DNA of 64,000 nucleotides, taken from Trochalopteron elliotii (lineage: Eukaryota; Chordata; Aves; Passeriformes; Leiothrichidae). Each line of letters starts with the position of its first letter. Position 1 is the stretch's first letter. Below the pieces are notes generated by a model, which did no database searches, was not told the DNA's origin, and saw only the letters and a list, made by a program, of their open reading frames with translations. A program made the position numbers and the translations under genes. Below are positions 1 to 13,210 of the stretch, piece by piece. The DNA lies in contig JANPWX010000619.1 of NCBI GenBank assembly GCA_024734555.1, positions 2,120,523 through 2,184,522 on the forward strand, given 5' to 3'.

Positions 1-2989
1 TTAATCATCTCAAAGACTGTAGGTAGACATGGGATAGTCTTTTAGTACAAACTCAAAATGTTGGATTGTTTTGAAAAGTCAAAATCAAACTTCACACCAT
101 AGAGTAGTCTGAAAACATCAGATATGAAATATTTAAACTGTGGAACACAGTCTTCAGCTCTGGGCTATAAAACTTTAATTTTGTGAGTAGCTATTTCTCC
201 AATTGTTCGATATTTTTAATTCTACAAATCCATGTTTATTAGCTTTCAAAAGGTTTAAACAGTTTTACTGAGTCTATTGAAAGTAAATGACGCTAACTTC
301 TGAGAAATATAGTTACTGTGATTTATTTTCTATTTCTGAGTTCAAGATAAAGACAAAAGATAGAAAAAATAAAAAGAATTGATTAGCACAGCTCTGTCTC
401 TTTTAATACTTGTAAAATCACCCAAGGTACTTTGTTGTTTATCCTATACGCCACAAGAAACAGATCAAATTGGTCTGGAATGTGATTTTTTTGAACAATG
501 ATAATTTTAGAATACATTGAGAGAAACTGTAGCGTCTTTGATTCCACATATTATTTTTACAGTTATCAATGCTAATGTCCAAATGAAATCTTTTCCACTC
601 TGAGATACTCCCAGACATTTTGGAACAGCTTTTCTTAGTTCAAAATCCGAATCCAGTAGAAGCTGAGCAGCCAAATCATGGTCCCATTATAAAAAATGCA
701 AATTTCTCACTTCTGTCGTGAAATTGTTCCACTATTATGCGTAATTTTATACAGTTGCAGTGGGGGTGAGCATTGTCTTTAACTTCATGACCTCTTAAAA
801 GTCCATGATAAAGTTTTCTTCTTTTCAGGGTTTTTTAGCCAGTAAGAACATGGTATTAAACAATCCACTAGATAACTGTTGCAACAAATTGCAAAGTAGT
901 TTGGCATGCTAAATACTATAGATAATTTAGTAAAGTTTTGTTAGATTTTTACCTTTGGATTTTTAAACAAGGAATGTTGTTAGCTTTGTTAAATCACAAC
1001 AGCTTTGTTTTGGCAGTAGCTGCTGCAGGCTCGTAAATCCAGGTTATTTTATCTAACAGTGTTTTGATTAAATTTATTCCTCTCCATCTAACTTAATTTT
1101 TTTATGTAATGCAGTTTTCAAGCCATGAAGGAAAGTAAATTTACTGTAAATCCAGATTTCTTTTTGCTAGGAAAGAAATTCAGTATATGTTTGCTTCATA
1201 GCTCCCATTTAATATCTATAACCTATCCTACTTTTGAACCATGAGTTTTCTCAGAAACATACTCAGAAGTTATGCCTTCCTCTACAGTCTACAGGCAGGT
1301 GTGTCCTACACGTAAGGAAAATATGTCTTTTTAAACTTTTGTAATTGTCTCCTACCAATATCTGCTTGTAAGTATTCTTACACTGCACAGTATGTGTGCT
1401 GCAAATAAAGCAGTCAGGTTTTGACACCTTCTGTTTGTTAAGTCTTTGTGATTGCTAAGAGTGATCACAAATCCAAAAAAAAATTTTGCATACTTTGCGC
1501 TCTGAGCCACATAATTTCAAACATACCCTATGTTTATTTTAAATTTTATGGAAGCAGGCATTATTGAAAGAAAATACCCCCAGTTGGAGGCCATGGATAA
1601 TGTTAGATCTTACTGATCGTGACATCTTTATGGGATAATTTGATATCAGAATGGAGTCCTCAAAATTGCTTCTTCTCTAGACATGTGTATGTGTAGAAAT
1701 ACCAACCCTTAAGCAGGCAGGCATACATGTGGTGCATATTCAGACACATTGGCCAGAGAAGGGAAGTGAGTGGTCAGTATTGAGAGAAATAAAAAGAGTC
1801 ACAGAATCTAGCTGAACAGTAATGGTGGATGTATTTGACTACTCAAAAATTTCACACCTTGACAAGATTTCAATGAACATTTATTGATACTTAAAACATT
1901 TGAAGTTTTTGGCACAAACATATGGTGTGTCTGTTTTCTACCTTGATCTGTCATATTACAAAAGATGTTAGTTCGAAAATAGCTACAGTTGAGCCTCTAA
2001 AATAATTTTGTTCAGTATCAGGGTGTAGATAGAATTATTCACATCACAAATTGCCACTACTCCAAGTAAGCTGGGATATCCTGAATAAAGGAAAGAGCTG
2101 AATATAGTCCATACAAGGAAACCATAATCCATAGATTCATTAGCCAGTAATCCATAAATTCATCATGAAATTCATTTAAGTAATGACAACTGAATGACAT
2201 CAGATGTGAACTTACTAAGAGTAGTAATGACATTAAATGGTGAAATTCCTAAGGTTATTGTGAAAATCCAATCTTGCAGAAAAACCATAAATTCATCACA
2301 GTAAAGACAACAAGGGTATATCAAGACCATTGCAGTTAACTGCAAGGTGGAAATTCGGAGAACTAAGAGCAAGAGAAAAGTATATTGGGTTATGTATGGG
2401 GCGGAAAAAAAGGCTGGCCATAGATTGGTAGTTAGAAATTAACTGCTCAGTTTACTGAATTTGCATGTAATAAAGGCAGTTTATGTTAAAGATAGTTTAT
2501 GTTCTTTCTAGTAGTTTAAACTGGTACTGAAGTTTTACAGTCGTTCACTGAGACAAAACAACTGCACACAAAACCTGAGATTTATAACAGAAGATATCCA
2601 AACAAACTGATACATTTGTGAGGTATGGATGGTATATAACAAAAGAAAAAATATGAAGGAAAGGTGAAATGCTCACCCAGGTTGCTAAAAAATACACAGT
2701 GTCCAAGTAAAATGGCAGGCAGAAACCTGCAGGATAACAATGATTACCTAGGAGAGAGATATTTTCCTGATCTACAAAATGTTGTGGAAAACGGTACAAA
2801 AGTTACTTTTTAAAATTATGTGGATTTATATGTGCTATATCAGTTAACATACACATGACATCCTATAACAAGTAAGAAATGGTTTTAGACATGAATTGTA
2901 GGCATGATTTGAGGTATAGGAATATTTCTTTCTGAGGAAAGAGGCAAAAGACTGGAATCATTTTCCTTATAATACCCTAGGTTTATTTT

Positions 2990-3320
2990 TACAAGGGCAC
3001 AAATCCATTTAGTGAAACTCATATGGAAGATCAGGAAAACAGATAAAAGGAAACATGTTTGTCAGGTGCTGTGGATGTGTGGAACTCATTGCCACTAACC
3101 CTGTAGTCAAGAGCAGACCAGAATTTTAAAATATGTGGGCATTTATATGTGGTGACAGCATTCCCTTTTAATTTGTTACAGTATTTAAATAGAAGAGTGC
3201 ATTGTGCTTCAAGTCAATTGAAATGCCAACTGGTAATTTAGGAAGGAAGGTCTTCTACATGCACATTATCTATGGTGCACAACAGGTCTTCTGGCTCTTT
3301 TTCCAGAGACATTTGTTGTT
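2990..3320 (+). mobile_element. Old, diverged CR1-type LINE 3'-region remnant
   Basis: The stretch from about 3075 (GTGGAACTCATTGCCACTA, then AGAGCAGACCAGAATT and GGGCATTTATATG) follows in order the 3' segment of an ancient amniote CR1/L3-like element, where a similar 'gtggaactcattgccac ... ttcaaaaaggg ... acatttatatgg' run is common. The following part (GTGCTTCAAGTCAAT ... AGGAAGGAAGG ... ACATTATC) fits the next part of the same tail. The copy is heavily mutated and has no open frame. Its 5' limit is uncertain and could lie up to about 100 bp earlier. The identification is from memory of the consensus, not from a search. Confidence 0.62.
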
Positions 3321-3609
3321 TTCTATATGAGATAAAAATTGTTGAACAAGCAGACCTCTTAAGTTCTGTAGTAACAAGGATCCATACTCTCCTATATTTT
3401 TAATTAAATATATATTAAACCAATACATAATTAGCCTTGTTCTGTTGTGGTTTTGTTTCTATAAAACCACATAAAACTGCATAATAGAGCTCAAGAGCTG
3501 CTGCTTAGCTGACCACTTCACACATTACACTTAGGTCTTCTCTGAAGAAACTCCTCCTTGCTTTCTTCAGACAGGAAGTAGTAGACCTTGGAAACAATAT
3601 AGGGCTCAG

Positions 3610-3662
3610 AATATTTATATATATTATAATATTATGTTATTATAATGCCATTATAATATGGC
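3610..3662. repeat. AT-rich palindromic tract
   Basis: A run built from TATAAT/ATTATA units (ATATATTATAATATTATG, then TTATTATAATGCCATTATAA) that can fold on itself in several registers. It is low-complexity DNA with no coding content. Confidence 0.6.
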
Positions 3663-6600
3663 TGGGGCCTAGACCAGAGCCTAGAGATTTTAGCAGATTT
3701 TTCTCCCACTTCTCAGCAGTGTTAACTACTGTTGGAAATCGTCTAACCTAGAATGCCAAGCTCCAGAGGCACTCACACCACTGTGTCCATTCTGTGCCTC
3801 TGATCAGGACAGGTTGCCTGTAGCAGGAAAAACACCTTGTACACCACACCTGTATTTTGTCCTGCAGTGCACTGCAAAGATGTTGTGCTATGAATCATTG
3901 CACTAAAGCAGCAGCATTCTTGTGCATCTGTGTATGCATACAGGGATATGCATTAGGAGTGCCAAAGAAACAAGCACAATGAAATTGCTATACTTACCTC
4001 CAAGTTTCAAGGCTACAATTATGATTTGGGAGATTCCTTGTGGCTTTGCATTTACAAAATCAGTGGTAAAAGACTACAAAATCTGGATTCCGAAACAGAG
4101 ATGAGTATAAGACTAAGAAAATCAAGTGGGTTTTGAGGAATAAAAAGGCTGAGGAAGTGGGCAGCTGAGAGAGGGATTGAACCTGGAAGCAGCACAGTTA
4201 TTCACCTGTTCTGAGTATTGCACTAAAATGCTCCAGATAATGGGGAGAGGGTGGAGGGAGAAATTGCTTAAAGTCATTAAGCCAGAAAGCCTAATTTACC
4301 ATAAATCTTATTAAGTTTATGCCGCCCCAATACAAACTTCATTCTAACTTCTTTTCTCTGGGGAAGGTTCACAGTTGGGTTTTGGGTATTTTTTTCATTT
4401 TGGGGTGGGTTTTTTTGAGCAATAATAGTCTTTGTAAGATGACTGCAGTGTCAGCATTTATCTTGAAACTCTTGGATATTAGTTTTGACTGTAGTCACCT
4501 TTCTGACAAGTGTTATTGCAACTGTGTTTTATATCCCTGTTCAGGATGATTTCTAATGATAATACTCTGTCTACCTCACAGCCTCACACTAAATTATAGA
4601 TGCCACTATGACAGGACAAACTATATCCAAGTGCTAAACTCTACTCCCTTTGTGTGATGTCAGTGCCTTCACTACTTTGTGCCTAGAATTAAAATCAGGA
4701 TAGGAAGATATGCAAAACATTTCTGCTTAAAAATAATGTTCTGTCAGTTATTAAACAAGTGATATTTCATTTAATCAGCTCAAGGGGATTATTTTAAATG
4801 AAAAGGCAGAGAGTATGATTTTATTAACACATTCCTGCCCTAGAGTCCTACTGTAATAATTCTTTACTTGACTAAATTAAAAAGTTATAATTCAGTCCTT
4901 TCACAACAAAGACTTATGGATAGTTAAATTTCATTAGTTTTTCTATTTTGAGTTGCTGATGGAATAAAGGGAAGAAAGGCATCATGTATCCAGAAAAGTA
5001 AATATATACATTATGAATAAAAACAAACCAGACTGTTAGTGAAGACTATTATATTATCCAGTTTTAACTTGTTATTCAGATACCTTCAGCATTCAAATCA
5101 TGGTTTTTGTGCTATCTTTGTGCATACGTGCTTGCTAAAACAAAGGCTTTTATCAAGTATTTTTTTCAGCCTTGAAAATGTGAACTGGAGCAGACTAAAC
5201 CTACTAGTCTTATCTGCCTGAAAGTTACTACAATTGTTGTGCTGAGTATAATACAAATAGTGCTCTAAAAACCATTTTGACCAACCGTTTTTAATTCATT
5301 AGTCAGTGGAAACTTATAAGGAGGCTGTGCAAAAGCCATTTGAATACACGTATGTATATCTGGACTAGTATGTACATACATGCATTCGTACAATTCTTTT
5401 TGTAGAAGCAGATGAAGAACAAGGTTGTCTCTAGTGACTCCATAATTAAGGCTCAGACTGGGAAGTGTACTTCAAATCTTATTTTAGGTAGGATAAAAAA
5501 AATAATTCTGTGTGTATGACAATCAAGGTAAGAGTTTTTTCCTTTTTCTTCTTACATAGTTCTAAGAAAATAGGGTTCTGTAATTATCCTTAAAATTTCA
5601 TAGTATGACATTGAATATTAAACCAACACTAATCATTTTTATGGTAAAAGTGTACACAATTTTCAAAGTGGATCCGTGTAACATTCTGTAGGCCATTTTT
5701 TTAAATGAGAGAATAAATGTGTTTACTTTCATCTTTCATATCTCAAATTCAAGACAGTTGACTAAATCCTGGTCTTATATGTGGACCTAAATCTTAAGTA
5801 ACTGAATTCTTTGGTGATATTCTGCATTTTCTCCCAAAAAAACCCTGAAAGTAGAGTTTAATCTCATTGCTACAAAAACCTGAAAAGGTTAAGAATGTTC
5901 TATCTGATATCACTTCAGGTTGAAAATCGTAAAAGCAATAAGAAAAATTATAAATCAGACAAGTGAAAGCAAAGGGTAGGTAGCTAAATATTGTAAACAG
6001 ACAAACCAAGTTATTTATAAATTCCTTCTCAGAGGATTACTTCATTTGTCTTTGGAGAGAGACTTTCTCATTTGAAGAGGTATTTCACTAAAAAATTAAT
6101 TGTTTATTAAGAATTAATTAAATAGGTTAACATGGGATTATCTGATCAGGGAATATCAGTCTCTGTACTTTGAACTTGCAGGTGCTGCAGTGGTTGTAGT
6201 TAAAGACATTATATTGCAGCTTTCCTTCATTGCAAAGGGTTGTGTCAGGAAAATCTTCAATATAAAAATAAAAAGCAGTTCATGCATAAAGCATGACGCC
6301 CTGAAGCATATTAGATCTGTTTATCTCTCTGTTTAAAATGAACAGTACCTGGTATAGTTTACATAACAAGGCAGGGATCAGTTTGATAAAGCATTTATAT
6401 CACCTGGGGAACACACCGGCTCATTTCCTCAACACCTTTCTGCATGACTTGTTCACCAGTAAGTAAAATAGCAAACAAAGTTTTAATAGGTCAAGAGCAG
6501 AGAATCTGCTTGTGTTATAGACATTTGCGTTTGCCCTCTGACAAATAGCTCATATTTCAAGTCCAGGTCTCTGCAGCCAATCACTGAATGATAATTATTG

Positions 6601-9134
6601 ATTACATTTTTATGGACAAATCCTTAATTGCGTTTAATCATTTGCAGCCTTAAAGATTTTAATTTTTTTTTTAAAGACAAGTGAAAGCTTAGTGCTTGTG
6701 TGGTGTACATAAAATTGTCTGGGGGACCCAAATAAAAGACCAAAATGGGCTCTTGCCCCAGATGCAGTGACAAAGCTCTAGTGACCTCATTAGAAACAGG
6801 ATTTCATCTCACAACATTAACATTTTTGGCAAATACTGTGGTATAAATCTGTGAGTTAACATTTGAAAACACTTTTTTAAACAAATGAATTTCAATTTAG
6901 TTTGCAATTAAAATCTGTTGTTAGACTAACAGATTTTTTTTGTCACTCTTCCATTTTGTTTAATGTAATCCAGGATATGAGTCACATTTGCTTGTTGTTT
7001 CTATATGTGGAGCAAATACTGTAGCTGCTGTTTCTGTCATAGCACATCTGCTCTGCTGAAAACTGCAAAATGATAGATAAACACATGGTCAGGAAAAGAA
7101 ATAGATGAATAACATTTTGTATCATTTTTCCAGTGAACAGTAATCATCACTAAATTTCTTTGCAGTTCAAAGGCTATTTTTGTTAAGCGGACATACGAGG
7201 AGCTTCCATGCAAGCTATTGTAACTTTTTCATATTTTTATTTTAAGTACCCAAAAATATGTTTTCATCCAACTGGCACTTTCAGAACTGCATGGTAAAAG
7301 CAATACTGTGTTCTTCAGATGTTCCATAATGAAGAAATAAAAAATTGTTCAGTAAAGAGAAGAATTTTTATATATTTCCTTTTTCAGAAAGTTCAAAAGT
7401 GGAATACGTCTTCCTTATGGGATAATTAATAACAATTTGCAATGGTTTTATTCACAGATGCAATTCAGCATATCTGTTCTCTGTGTATATAATGTAACAA
7501 AAAAAAGCTGGTATCACTCACAGGAGATGTATCTATCATCCCAGTGGACATAAATCAATGATTGAGCCATAGGTAAATAGATTAGACATGGGAATAGGAA
7601 GGGAAAAGAAGCTGAAAAGAGAATCCACAAAAATAATTTTGCAAAGCTTGTCTTATGTTTTCATCAGAAACGAAACAAAATAATCTGACAAGGACAGAAA
7701 TCAAGTCATCTAGTGAATTCTTGCATTTACTTTATCAAATAATGTAATACAGAACATGACACTAGAAATAATAGTGTGTTGTATAAGGACAGAATGGTAA
7801 TACTATGGCTTTTGTTTGGACATATCCAACCCAGTAGCTTTTATGGTAGTTTCTGCATTTTCGTGATGGTATTCAATCACACAGGCCCATGCACTGTTCC
7901 GTCCTTCCTCCCCACAAAATGTACTTCCCTTCCAGACACAGGGAACCCAGGAGAGATGCTTAAATGGCAGATCAGTAGCTCTGTACAAAGCAATGCCCAT
8001 GTCTTTATATGCTGTAGTGAAGTTGTTCCGTACGAAGTCTGGGGACTACTCACCTTACACATGCTTAGAAGGATGTGTGTTTGGGTAGATTTTGGCACTC
8101 TGAGGTGCTCTAGAGGAATCCAGGGCTCTGTATCAAGATTGCAGTTAGCAAGATGCTTATCCTTTGGGTTTGGGTTTTTTGTTGTTTGTAAGAGTGTATG
8201 TGACTGCTGACTTCTAGTGACTGGCCCACAGATGACATCAATCCTGGAACTGCTGCCCATCAGGGATTCTGCTATGGCTCAAGTGTCAAGGGATGTATGT
8301 GCCACTAGACCAGAAAGACCTGGCCATCTCCTCTAACACAATCCTCTACTAATCCATGGATATGCTTGAGGGTTGTCAATGGGACTGGAAAATTATACAA
8401 ACAGGCTAAGCTTAGGCTGAAAATAGCAGAGTAAAGTTGTGTGCAATGCATGCTGCAATTATGTGATACAAAGCACACAGGGGGAAAAAATATCAACAAA
8501 TTACTTTGTTTCTCCTGCTTCTCATGTCACTTTCCCCCCTCTGTCACGGCGCCTTCAGAGAATACAATATATTCCTCAAACACCTGCCCCAGTTGCCATT
8601 AGGGTTTCTACCCTGATTAAGACTTTTGTTGTTTCGTGGTGTTTTTTGTGTATGACCTAAATTTTCTTGAGATCAATCCAAAGATCTTTGGCACTATGGA
8701 AGCTTTGTGAAAAAAGGCCCATCATCATTCAAACAATTCAGCATAAAGAGTCATATAATGAAATATTTCTCTAAAGGAACTTTTTAAGACAGATTAGCTT
8801 ATTATAATTATATCATTAGGAATCTATTTCTATACACTAGGTAAAGGGACTACACTGGCAAAGAAATAAAATGTGTGCCTCAAGTCATAACTCCTAAGTT
8901 CTTTTTAATGTCCTAAATAAGTGACCTAATTTTCTGAAATGGTGAGAACCAGTTTTTCTCTCACGTGATTTCCATGACAGCTTCCAAATGCAATTTTAAA
9001 GCTGACTTGCAGGATCAGGTCCTGCTTTTGTCAAGTGAGGTGAATTAAGAAAGCTGTGTATTCCTCTGAACTACTCAGCTGTGAACTGTCAGAGTCAAAT
9101 GAAACTGGCCAAGATAGAATAGGATTTCTGCATT

Positions 9135-9159
9135 AAAAAAAAAAAAAAAAAAAAAAAAA
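9135..9159 (+). repeat. Poly(A) tract, A25
   Basis: Twenty-five consecutive A residues. No retrogene or SINE body is recognisable immediately upstream and no target-site duplication is obvious, so this is best described as a simple mononucleotide repeat rather than the tail of a processed insert. Confidence 0.9.
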
Positions 9160-11164
9160 CCTGTGCCAGTGCAATTTAGATCAGCAGAATACAGTTTGCC
9201 ATATTAGAATTCAGTCATGAATCAGCTCCAGAAATACTGCTCTAACAACGAAAAAACCACATACTGTTCATAACAATAAGTGGTTAGGGCTTCACTTTTA
9301 CACTTCACTGAAAGAAATGGTCTTCCAGTTAAACAATTGTTCGCAGAAATCACATTCCAAGAGCTGAGGGAAAAGAAGTGGAAAACTCATGATTGTTCCT
9401 TTTTATATTTTAGTACTATGAAACGAAATATCATTTATCACAAAACTAGTTTTTTCTTGAGTTCAGCCTGCTGTTTACAGTAAAAGAAATGTACATATTA
9501 GCATAAAGCTGTGAATCTAGTTTTAACTTCTTCTGATGCCAAAAGGCCCTTTGTATTCAATTGATGAAACTTCTTAAATATCTAGCTCCCCCATCAGCCC
9601 CTTCCTTTGCTTTGATAGCTGGTTATTGTACCTGCAGTTATGCCATTGGATCTAGGACTTCACAGCTCACATGATTCACATGTGCTAATTCTAACTTTTT
9701 AGTGCTTGACCACAAAACTGATTCAATAGCTATAAAATCAAATCAAGCACAAAGCAAATGAAAATTTGGAGCATACATTCTATTTATCTGCACTGTTTTC
9801 AAGTTTGCTTACTGGTTTTCCAGTTTGCTCAACAGCTCTGTTCTGCAGGAATCCTTCTTGCTGTTAGCTTTTGTTACTAGATCATATGGGCTGAATTTAC
9901 TGGTGTTTTTTATGAAAGGAGCAGAGACTATATACCAAGTGGCTGCCATTCTTTTCATGAGGCTGTGCTGAGGTTATTCACTGAAAGCTTGTGTCTACTG
10001 CCTTTCTGATACCATGGTTTTTCACCCTAAACTGTAGACAAACAGTTGATTTTTCTCCTCAGAATATTTTTGTGGTGTTTATCTGCTTGCTACTCTAAAT
10101 AGTTCTTGTGTTGACTAACCGTTGCATTTAATTTTCACTTCTGTCAAATGAGAATTGCATTCTGGCTCCCACATGTTGTAGTCTGGTAAATCCCAATACA
10201 CTTACAGTTTTTAGGTTGTTATGAGACAAGGGATAAGAATAATAGTGTCTGGATTTGATATGTGGCTTGTCCTAAAGGTCTCAAAATGGAAGGTGAGAGC
10301 AAGCTCCACTTCTAAAGCTCTCTTGTACTAACAGTCTGTCACAGTTCTTGTTTAACATAGCACGTTACTCAGATGCTCATTCAAATCAGACCATTTAGGC
10401 AAGGTTAGGCTTCCTCTGATATTTCCATACTCACAAAGGGCCGCAGCTTCTCTGTGGCTCCTCAAGTCTGGGTCAAGGAGGTCAAAGCATTACCCCAGGA
10501 GCATGAATGGTACCAGTGTTACAGCAGGAGTGAGGGATCATTGACACAGCTAAGGCCCCTTAATTTTCCTTTATATATACATGGCTTATCATATCTTACT
10601 TCCCAAGTCACTTATGCAGGTGTGTAGGGGTTGTGCAGCCATTTTGACATTGTGCTATACAAGTAAAAATATCATTGTATTCAGGCTCTTTGTCACTTAC
10701 TAATGTTGTGGCATTTATGCCATAAATTCCTAACATGTGAAGTCTCTTTTGGGAGACCCCCATGAGCAATGTAATCCAAGGATGTTTACTGCAACTCTTC
10801 AATATTTCTGTAGGCATCAGTACGCTCATCATGGGAGGTCCTATATAAATTAATCAGCAATATTGCTAATGTCAGTTTTCATGAACACGTGTCAATGTTG
10901 TATAAATATCAGCTGATCCATTTGCATGAGTCACTTATCTTCTAACAAGTCACTTTATGGTTCATGATTTTGCATCAAAAGTTGATCATTGCCTCATGGC
11001 TGCCAGTGTTCAATAAAGTGGACTTTCCTGGAGCACATTTAAGGAGTGCAGGTGGATGTGACACTTGGGGCACTCAAGGTATTGCTAGCAAAAGAAAAAC
11101 AAATGAGCATTGCTTACATGTTCAGCATTACCTTTAGTATGCCTACTGAGACTCTGGTCTCTGT

Positions 11165-11345
11165 TTACACTAATCTTACGTTAGTGACTGTCATATTACA
11201 TTAGCAAATTTAATCTTTGTTAATGTGATAGAAAGTTGCTAATACAATGAGACTCATTATATTAACAACTTTTGCATCATGTTAGCAAAAGCAAAATTTG
11301 CTAACAGAATGCAAAAATTACCAATATGATGAGGTAATCATTATC
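11165..11345. repeat. Quasi-palindromic (hairpin) element
   Basis: The core has 19-nt arms at 11233-11251 and 11253-11271 around a single A at 11252, with only two mismatches. Pairing continues outward with small gaps: the block TCTTTGTTAATGTGATAG left of the core matches the inverse of ATCATGTTAGCAAAAG on the right, and TTAGCAAA at 11201-11208 matches TTTGCTAA at about 11297-11304. More diverged pairing reaches about 11180 and 11325. Most mismatches between the arms are transitions. This is the form of an old hairpin-type nonautonomous DNA transposon, or of an inverted duplication. No transposon family was recognised and terminal target-site duplications are not clear. Confidence 0.65.
11281..11305. 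repeat. Perfect 9-bp inverted repeat inside the quasi-palindrome
   Basis: GTTAGCAAA at 11281-11289 and its exact inverse TTTGCTAAC at 11297-11305 are separated by 7 nt. It lies in the right arm of the larger palindrome, and the motif TTAGCAAA recurs in the left arm at 11201-11208, so it is probably part of the same structure. Confidence 0.8.
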
Positions 11346-12276
11346 ATTATTCTAACACCTGATTATATTAAGCAGCTACTAACATCTTGTATATAGAATC
11401 ACTATTTGCACTGTACTGGGATTTTCTAGGAGTATCTGGTGTGCCTAAGTAGGAAAAAACCAAATATTTTTACAAAACCTTTTTGTGGGTAAGAGTTTTC
11501 TTTTTTATTTTGATATAAATGTTAATTAATCGAAGTCATTCTGAAATTAAATTTTTTGACCTAGAAAACTCTTTTCCCATAGAACAGTAAGCAATTTAAT
11601 GATCTATGTTGTGACTAAGGCAGTAAGTGAATACAAAAAGAGCATGGATCACTGTTGGGCTTATATCACCTTTTGTCTTTGAAAAGTAATTTCATATTAC
11701 AAGTTATATTTTACAGTATATAAGAATTTTTGTAGTATTTCATTAAAGATGATAATTCACTGTTACAATTTGTATTTTTTGTAGCAAGACATACATGTAT
11801 TGTAGAATATATTTGTACGTAAGATTCATGGTCTTTCCTAATTACCTCGTAATTGTTCATTAAAAATGTACCAGGAATAAATTAAAATTCTTATAATAAT
11901 ATTTTTAATGTACAGGGTATAATCTGACTGCAAAACTCTTTGCAATATGTAATATGCTACATCTCTATTATGACTTCTTGGAAAACAGTCCTATAATTAT
12001 TATTCTCTACAAAGGCTTAATTCTTATACAAGCCATGTAAGAACAAACTTTTGTCTTTAAAAATCATCTGTAGTGATTAAAGAAATCAATTTAAACATAG
12101 ATTCTTCATTAAAAAATCCTATAATGGCAATGGGCAAGTTTTGCATGCTGTTTTTTCCCACGTAACCAGTAGAGTGGGGAAAATGTAGAGAACACATTGA
12201 ATATATAAATATATATGCAGCAAAGGCAGACATCTTAGGCCAGCAGGAGGATGGAATTTCTCAATTCTGAAGAAAT

Positions 12277-13210
12277 CATCATAGAAGCATAGAATGGGCT
12301 GGGTTGAAAGCAACCTTAAAAATCATCTTCTTCCAATCCCATGCCATGGACAGGGACACCTTTGACTACACCAAGTTGCTCACAGGCCCATCCAACTTGG
12401 CCTGAAACACTTTCGGGGATGGGGCATCCACAGATGGGCAACATGCTTTTCATTATTCTCATAATAAAGAATTTCTTCCTCATATCTAATCTAAACATCC
12501 TCTCCAATTTAGAGAGAATGATATCAGGAGGAAGCCTGTCACAGGCTTTACAGAAGTCCAGATAAATGACATCTGTAGCCCTTCCCCTGTCCACTGACGG
12601 AGTCACCCCATCACAGAAGGCCACAGGTTTGGTCAGGCAGGGCTTGCCCTGGGTGAAGCCATTTTGACTGTCTCAAACCACCTCCCCATCCTCTGTGTGC
12701 CTCAACACAGCTTCTAGGAGGAGCAGTTCCATGACCTTCCCAGGCACAGAGGTGAGGCTGAAAGGGCAGTAGTTCCCAGGGTCTTCCTTTCTACTCTTTA
12801 TAGATGGGGGCAATATTTCCCTTTTTCCAGTCACCTGGGACTTCACTTGACTGCCATGACTTTTCAAATCTCATCAAGAGTAGCTTGGTAACTGTATCAG
12901 CCAATTTCCTCAGGACTGTGAAATGTGTCTCATTGCATCTAATACACTTACCTATGTTCAGGTCCATGGTCATGTACCTGATCTTTAATTACAATTAGAG
13001 GGACTTTGCTCCCCTAGTCTCCATCTTGCTGTCCATCCACTTGAGGTATGGGAAGTGAAGTTGTCCTTGAAGGTGAACAAAACCAGTGTTGAGTACCTCA
13101 GCCTTCTCCTCATCTGTTATTGCCAGTTTTCCAGCATTCTTTATTGGGGGTCAAACACTTTTGACCTTTGTTTTCTGGTTAACTTACCTGTGGAAGTTTT
13201 ACCAAGAAGT
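12277..13210 (-). mobile_element. CR1 LINE fragment with internal deletion, reverse transcriptase region joined to 3' UTR
   Basis: Read on the minus strand this runs from about 13210 (linker before the reverse transcriptase, including a GCTGAGGTACTCAACAC block) through RT motifs [20 protein letters not shown] (12791-12973), [15 protein letters not shown] (12673-12867) and [10 protein letters not shown] (12316-12624), up to LSKLER. Near 12496-12499 it jumps directly into the CR1 3' region ([10 protein letters not shown], then the tail [10 protein letters not shown]), and it ends at 12277 with the inverse of the CR1 terminal ATTCTATG motif. The rest of the RT, including the catalytic YADD block, is absent, and the coding parts lie in different frames. 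It is a dead non-LTR retrotransposon copy, typical of avian genomes. The 5' limit is approximate. Confidence 0.9.

Noticed and set aside
7776..8260. Overlapping open frames of 144 codons (+) and 127 codons (-)
   Set aside because: Both translate to low-quality sequence with no known domain. The region is slightly richer in GC, which lowers stop density on both strands. No splice or promoter context supports a gene.
12316..12973. Small genes on the minus strand with reverse transcriptase motifs
   Set aside because: These are frame-broken pieces of one CR1 ORF2 and are annotated as a single mobile element.
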